Origin: CAKZSB01 sp964573105
Lineage (GTDB): Bacteria; Pseudomonadota; Gammaproteobacteria; Granulosicoccales; Granulosicoccaceae
Assembly: GCA_964573105.1 (NCBI GenBank)
Contig: CAZNIS010000024.1
Span: 1-64,000, forward strand
DNA: 64,000 bases
Direction of reading: 5' to 3'
Under the pieces are notes generated by a model, which had not been told where the DNA came from, ran no database searches, and was given only the letters and a program-made list of their open reading frames with translations. This document shows, piece by piece, positions 60,009-64,000 of the stretch. Made by a program: the position numbers and the translations under genes. Numbering within the stretch: position 1 is the first letter of the stretch; each line of letters opens with the position of its first letter.

Positions 60009-62360
60009 ATGTTTCAGATCGGCCAACCACAGGCAACTGCTGCAGCTAACGCACCAACCGGCGTAGATCGACTGGTCTATTGGCTCGGTCTGTTGTTGGT
60101 GGTCGTTGGGCTTTTAAACGTGACCCCTTCGATCCCCGGGTGGGATCAACTCTGGCGCTCGGTCACCGGTATTGAGTATTTCAAAATCCGACGCTTTCCC
60201 ACCGAGTGGCTCTATCCGATCGTGTTTTTCTGGATGATGCTGATCGTCGCGCTGAAACACTCGATTTGGCGCAGCTGGACGGACCGTTCGGTGTGGGCTC
60301 GTCGATTTGGCCTGTTTATGGATATCGCACTGGTGGTGGCTGCCGCGGCGATCTCTCTCAGTTACCTGACGGAGCTCGAGGCGGTTTGTCTGGTCGATGT
60401 ATTGAAGGGCGATCGCGCCGGGCTGGTCGCTCAGGCCTTGCAGGCGGATATCGAATATGCCCAGATGCTCGGCCTGCCAATCCCGGATTCCACCGACGAT
60501 CCGGCCTGCCAGAGCACCACGTTTGGCTGGCTGCCGTTTATCCTTTTTGGCGCCATCGTCGTTTTCCTGATCTACAACGTCAAGGTCTGGGGCCTGCCGC
60601 TGGTGCTGGTGTCGATGCTGATTGCGGCCTATACCTTCGCCACCGTGCTGAACTGGTACTTCAACGGCGCGGACGATCAGAACAAATATCTGATCACCAT
60701 TCTCAGCAGCGAAGAACCTCGAAGCCTCGCGTCCGGCCGCGAGTTCGTGCGCGATGCACTGATCAACAATACCGCCGGTCTGCTGGGGCGGTTCCTCAAC
60801 GTTCTGCTGTTACTGGTGTTTCCCTACATTATTCTCGGCGCGCTGTTCGGTCGCTGCGCCGGTGGTCAGGCGCTGATCAAGCTTGCGTTTTCGGCCACTC
60901 GCAAACTGCGTGGCGGGCCGGCCCATGCGGCCGTGGTGTCGTCCGCGATGTTTGGCACGATAACAGGCGGACCGGTAGTCAATGTTTTATCGACCGGCGT
61001 GCTGACCATCCCGATGATGTTAAAACGCGGGTTTTCAAAAGTATTCGCGGGTGGGGTAGAGGCCGCTGCCTCCTCGGGCGGATCGATTATGCCGCCGATC
61101 ATGGGGGTCGCTGCTTTTATTATGTCTGCGATGACCGGAGTGCCGTATCGCGAGATCATTATCGCCGCGATCATCCCGGCACTGTTTTATTTTTTCTGTC
61201 TGTTTTTGTCCGTCGTGTTCCAGGCCCGCAAGCAAAATATTCAGCCAGTGGGCGATGTATCAGACGATATGAAACTGACTGGCGAGGACCGCCTGCATCT
61301 GTTGCAGATCTTCGCACCGGTGCTGCTGGTACTGCTGTTGCTGCTGACGCCAAAAGACGCCGTTGGCTGCAGCTGGCTCTCGATTCTTCTGGGCAGCGTG
61401 GTCGAGACCAGTGGTGACAGCTGCAGAGTAGTGTCGATGCCGTGGATCGTCGAGCTGTTCCAGAATGCAGCGGGTGATGCGAGCGCTGCCGGCTGGTGGG
61501 CCGTCGCGCTGTTGCTGGTGCTAATGTTTCTGGATAAAACCTTTCGCGCCGCGCCAAAAAAAGTGTTCGACGGGTTGGCGCAGGCCGGGGTGACCGTATC
61601 AACCCTGTACCTGATGTTTCTGGCCGTGACGGTGATCGACGTGTGTCTGAACTTTACCGGTCTTGCAAAATTTGTCGCCGTAGACGTGTTGGGCTACCTG
61701 AAATCGTTCGATATGTCTGTAACTTCGGCAGGTTTTCAGCTGTTTGCGCTGTTCCTGACTATGTTGCTCGCAGTCTTACTCGGCATGGGTATGCCGGCAG
61801 TGCCGGCCTATATCAATGTGGCACTATTGATGGGGCCGATGCTGGTTGGGCTTGGCATCGCGACTTTCACGGCCCACATGTTCGTGTTTTATTTTGCCGT
61901 CGCCTCTGCGATCACGCCGCCGGTGGCACTGGCCGCGTTTGCCGCCTCTACCATCACCAAAGCCGATCCAATGAAAACTGGTTTCTCGGCGGTGAAGTCG
62001 GGCATTGTCATGTTTACGATTCCGTTCGTATTCGCCATCTATCCGGAACTGCTGTTGATCGACAAAGCCGTGCTCGATCCGCAAACCGGGCTCTTTCTGG
62101 CTGGCTACGACGGCAATACCCGCTGGGCCTGGCTGGCGTTTTTATTCGCGCGACTGGCGCTCGCGCTGTATCTGGTGTCCAGCGCGTTATCCGCCTATGA
62201 CCAGCGTGCGCTGGGTGGTTTCGAAATCGCGCTGCGCCTTGGCGTTGCGGCCTTCGTTATGTTTAAACCGGCGGAAATCTATGGCCCGGCGATTTTAGCT
62301 GCAGCCGCGATCATTGCACACCATCTGCTGCGTCACCAAAGGCGTTTAAAAGCCGCCTGA
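60009..62360 (+). CDS. TRAP transporter fused permease (TAXI system 3)
   Basis: A 783-residue fused permease of the same subfamily as the other two. It has AVCLVDVLKGDR...DDPACQSTT in the first loop, GGPAHAAVVSSAMFGT, GGSIMPPIMG and LGMGMPAVPAYINVAL. By eye it is closer to system 1 than to its neighbour system 2 in several stretches (for example the segment SIPGWD, and TITKADPM near the end). It ends 25 bases before a sulfatase gene, forming an operon with it. Confidence 0.93.
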   Translation: MFQIGQPQATAAANAPTGVDRLVYWLGLLLVVVGLLNVTPSIPGWDQLWRSVTGIEYFKIRRFPTEWLYPIVFFWMMLIVALKHSIWRSWTDRSVWARRFGLFMDIALVVAAAAISLSYLTELEAVCLVDVLKGDRAGLVAQALQADIEYAQMLGLPIPDSTDDPACQSTTFGWLPFILFGAIVVFLIYNVKVWGLPLVLVSMLIAAYTFATVLNWYFNGADDQNKYLITILSSEEPRSLASGREFVRDALINNTAGLLGRFLNVLLLLVFPYIILGALFGRCAGGQALIKLAFSATRKLRGGPAHAAVVSSAMFGTITGGPVVNVLSTGVLTIPMMLKRGFSKVFAGGVEAAASSGGSIMPPIMGVAAFIMSAMTGVPYREIIIAAIIPALFYFFCLFLSVVFQARKQNIQPVGDVSDDMKLTGEDRLHLLQIFAPVLLVLLLLLTPKDAVGCSWLSILLGSVVETSGDSCRVVSMPWIVELFQNAAGDASAAGWWAVALLLVLMFLDKTFRAAPKKVFDGLAQAGVTVSTLYLMFLAVTVIDVCLNFTGLAKFVAVDVLGYLKSFDMSVTSAGFQLFALFLTMLLAVLLGMGMPAVPAYINVALLMGPMLVGLGIATFTAHMFVFYFAVASAITPPVALAAFAASTITKADPMKTGFSAVKSGIVMFTIPFVFAIYPELLLIDKAVLDPQTGLFLAGYDGNTRWAWLAFLFARLALALYLVSSALSAYDQRALGGFEIALRLGVAAFVMFKPAEIYGPAILAAAAIIAHHLLRHQRRLKAA

Positions 62361-62385
62361 TGCCACAGCAACCACAATAGATAAT

Positions 62386-63948
62386 ATGGCTGACAAACCA
62401 AACTTTCTCTTCATTATGGTGGATCAGCAGCGTGCCGACTGGCTGGGCTGCTACGGTCATCCAATGGTGCGCTCGCCCAATATCGACGCGATCGCGGCGC
62501 AGGGTACACGGTTCGAATCGTTCTACGTCGCAACGCCGATCTGCATGCCAAACCGTGCGAGCTTCATGACCGGGCGCATGCCGTCGTTGCACGGACTTCG
62601 CTACAACGGCTGCGTGCTGTCCGAGAGAGCCAATACGTTTGTCGATGTGTTAAAAGCCGGTGGCTACGCGACGGCATCAATTGGCAAGAGCCATCTGCAG
62701 CCGATGACGCAGATGCAGGCACGCCACCCGGATACCGGGCAGAGTGGTCCGATACCAGAGGCCTGGAAGGCTGACCCGGGCCAGTACGAAAACGAAGAGC
62801 CGGCGCGCTACGCACAGGGCGAACACTACGACTTTCCAACCCCCTACTATGGTTTTGACCACATCGATATGGTCACTGCGCACGGTGACAAGGCTGGCGG
62901 TCACTATCAACAGTGGTTTCGAAAAAAACATCCCGACTGGCAGCAATTGCACGATCCGGACAATGAACTTGCACACGACTACACGTGTCCGCAGGCCTAC
63001 CGCACGCCGATACCGGAAGACAGCTACCCCACCGCTTATATACGCGATCGGGCGAAAGATTATCTGGGTGATCGGTCAGCTGATGATCAGCCATTTTTCG
63101 CCTATGTATCGTTTCCCGATCCGCACCATCCGTTCAACCCGCCTGGCAAGTATTGGGACATGTATCAACCCGATGATTTTGAATTGCCCTGTCGCTTTGA
63201 AGATCATCAAAACCCGCCGCCGCCACTGCTCGATGCCCGCCAGTATTTTGAACAAACCGGGGGCCAGCAGACACCGCAACACGCGTTTATGGCATCGGAT
63301 CGCGAAGTGCGCGAGGCGATGGCGTTGACGGCCGGCATGATCACGATGATCGACGATGCGGTGGGCGAGATCATTCAAGCCTTGAAAGATAATGGTCAGT
63401 ACGACAATACCGTGATCGTCTTCAACGCGGATCACGGCGACTATCTGGGCGATTTTAATATGCTGTTAAAAGGCCCATGGGCGCAGCGCTCGATCCATCG
63501 CGTGCCGATGATCTGGTCGGACCCGGCATCGCGACAGCAACGGGTGACATCCGCGCTCGCCTCGACCATCGATCTGTCTGCATCGATACTGGATCGCGCC
63601 GGGCTAGATCCCTATTTTGGTATTCAGGGTCAGAGCTTCCTGCCGTGCCTGCAGTCGGCAGATCAACACCGCGATAAATTGCTGATCGAGTTCAACGACG
63701 GCTTCGCCCGCAACGGGTTTGAGCGCAGTGCGCGGGTACGCACCATCGTGACCGATCAGTGGCAATTGTCGGTGTACAGGGATCAGGACTGGGGGGAACT
63801 GTACGATCTTAAACAGGATCCGCTGCAGACCCGCAATCTGTGGGACGACCCGGATCACGTCAGTGTCAAGGCGGCACTGTTCGAGTCATTAACACAGCTT
63901 TTGATTGCCCAAATGGATGAAAGTCCGCGTTCCAGCCGACTCGCGTGA
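62386..63948 (+). CDS. Cytoplasmic sulfatase (C-x-P-x-R type)
   Basis: A 520-residue sulfatase. The formylglycine motif is CMPNRASFMTGR with C53. The metal ligands are in IMVDQQRADW at the start and in NADHGDYLGDF further on, and the body includes SIGKSHLQPM. There is no signal peptide, so it acts on an imported ester. It has Asn, not the usual Ser, in the motif's fourth position; C-x-P-N-R is found in many family members, including phosphonate or sulfate monoester hydrolases. It directly follows TAXI-TRAP 3, which suggests that system imports a sulfated or related ester. Confidence 0.87.
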   Translation: MADKPNFLFIMVDQQRADWLGCYGHPMVRSPNIDAIAAQGTRFESFYVATPICMPNRASFMTGRMPSLHGLRYNGCVLSERANTFVDVLKAGGYATASIGKSHLQPMTQMQARHPDTGQSGPIPEAWKADPGQYENEEPARYAQGEHYDFPTPYYGFDHIDMVTAHGDKAGGHYQQWFRKKHPDWQQLHDPDNELAHDYTCPQAYRTPIPEDSYPTAYIRDRAKDYLGDRSADDQPFFAYVSFPDPHHPFNPPGKYWDMYQPDDFELPCRFEDHQNPPPPLLDARQYFEQTGGQQTPQHAFMASDREVREAMALTAGMITMIDDAVGEIIQALKDNGQYDNTVIVFNADHGDYLGDFNMLLKGPWAQRSIHRVPMIWSDPASRQQRVTSALASTIDLSASILDRAGLDPYFGIQGQSFLPCLQSADQHRDKLLIEFNDGFARNGFERSARVRTIVTDQWQLSVYRDQDWGELYDLKQDPLQTRNLWDDPDHVSVKAALFESLTQLLIAQMDESPRSSRLA

Positions 63949-64000
63949 CCAGGCACGCTGGGGCTTTCATTGTTTCCGTTAGTCGCTTGGCACGGCCAGG

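Overview
The window is a GC-rich, gene-dense stretch of a bacterial chromosome that is mostly catabolic and transport genes. It holds three complete TAXI-type TRAP transporters, one DctPQM TRAP transporter, two ABC importers, three Rieske oxygenase systems, two cytoplasmic sulfatases and a quaternary-amine operon. This looks like a marine or saline heterotrophic proteobacterium that scavenges small organic nutrients. A QseBC-like two-component pair, ExeA-like ATPases, a perfect FNR-type box and REP-like palindromes favour Gammaproteobacteria. No rRNA, tRNA or other marker gene is present, so this placement is tentative.

Layout. 1-3305: the end of an M20 amidohydrolase, a secreted M23-type protein and a Tat-exported metallo-beta-lactamase-fold protein. 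3306-3817: a 94-bp tandem repeat. 3818-12466 (minus): a tightly overlapping nine-gene operon. Read in transcription order it encodes a degenerate acylphosphatase-like protein, a separate Rieske protein, a Rieske-less oxygenase catalytic subunit, a glutathione S-transferase, a purine-deaminase-type amidohydrolase and a complete BMP/nucleoside-type ABC importer. This is the strongest candidate for an undescribed system. 12863-15209: a two-component system and a small membrane protein. 15402-20567 (minus): TAXI-TRAP transporter 1 and a YtcJ-type amidohydrolase, divergent from a feruloyl-CoA-synthase-like ligase and a tartrate/D-malate dehydrogenase. 23779-25821: two tandem ExeA-like ATPases.

26497-38385: a zinc-ribbon protein and a GlxA-type AraC regulator, a REP/MITE-like repeat block, then a seven-gene minus-strand operon (CntA/GbcA-like Rieske oxygenase, choline sulfatase, SDR, BKACE, aldehyde dehydrogenase, SDR, carnitine-dehydrogenase-like enzyme). 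This operon is divergent from a DmdA/GcvT-like demethylase and a LysR regulator. Together these genes fit uptake-independent breakdown of choline sulfate, carnitine or related methylated amines. 38459-42266: a DUF2235 hydrolase, a DUF1330 protein and a secreted beta-propeller protein whose C-terminal domain matches that of the M23 protein 40 kb away. 42464-47663 (plus): a PanB-like enzyme with an altered metal site, a VanA-like oxygenase and a DctPQM transporter whose dctP is frameshifted. 47673-53336 (minus): a GntR regulator, a PotFGHI-like ABC importer and a DUF917 protein.

53651-63948 (plus): a GST, TAXI-TRAP 2, an AhpD-like protein, TAXI-TRAP 3 and a sulfatase. The recurring plan is a high-affinity importer next to the cytoplasmic enzyme that first attacks the imported compound. 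No oxygenase reductase is encoded here, so the three oxygenase systems must borrow electrons from proteins encoded elsewhere. All functions are read from sequence motifs and family knowledge; no database search was possible.
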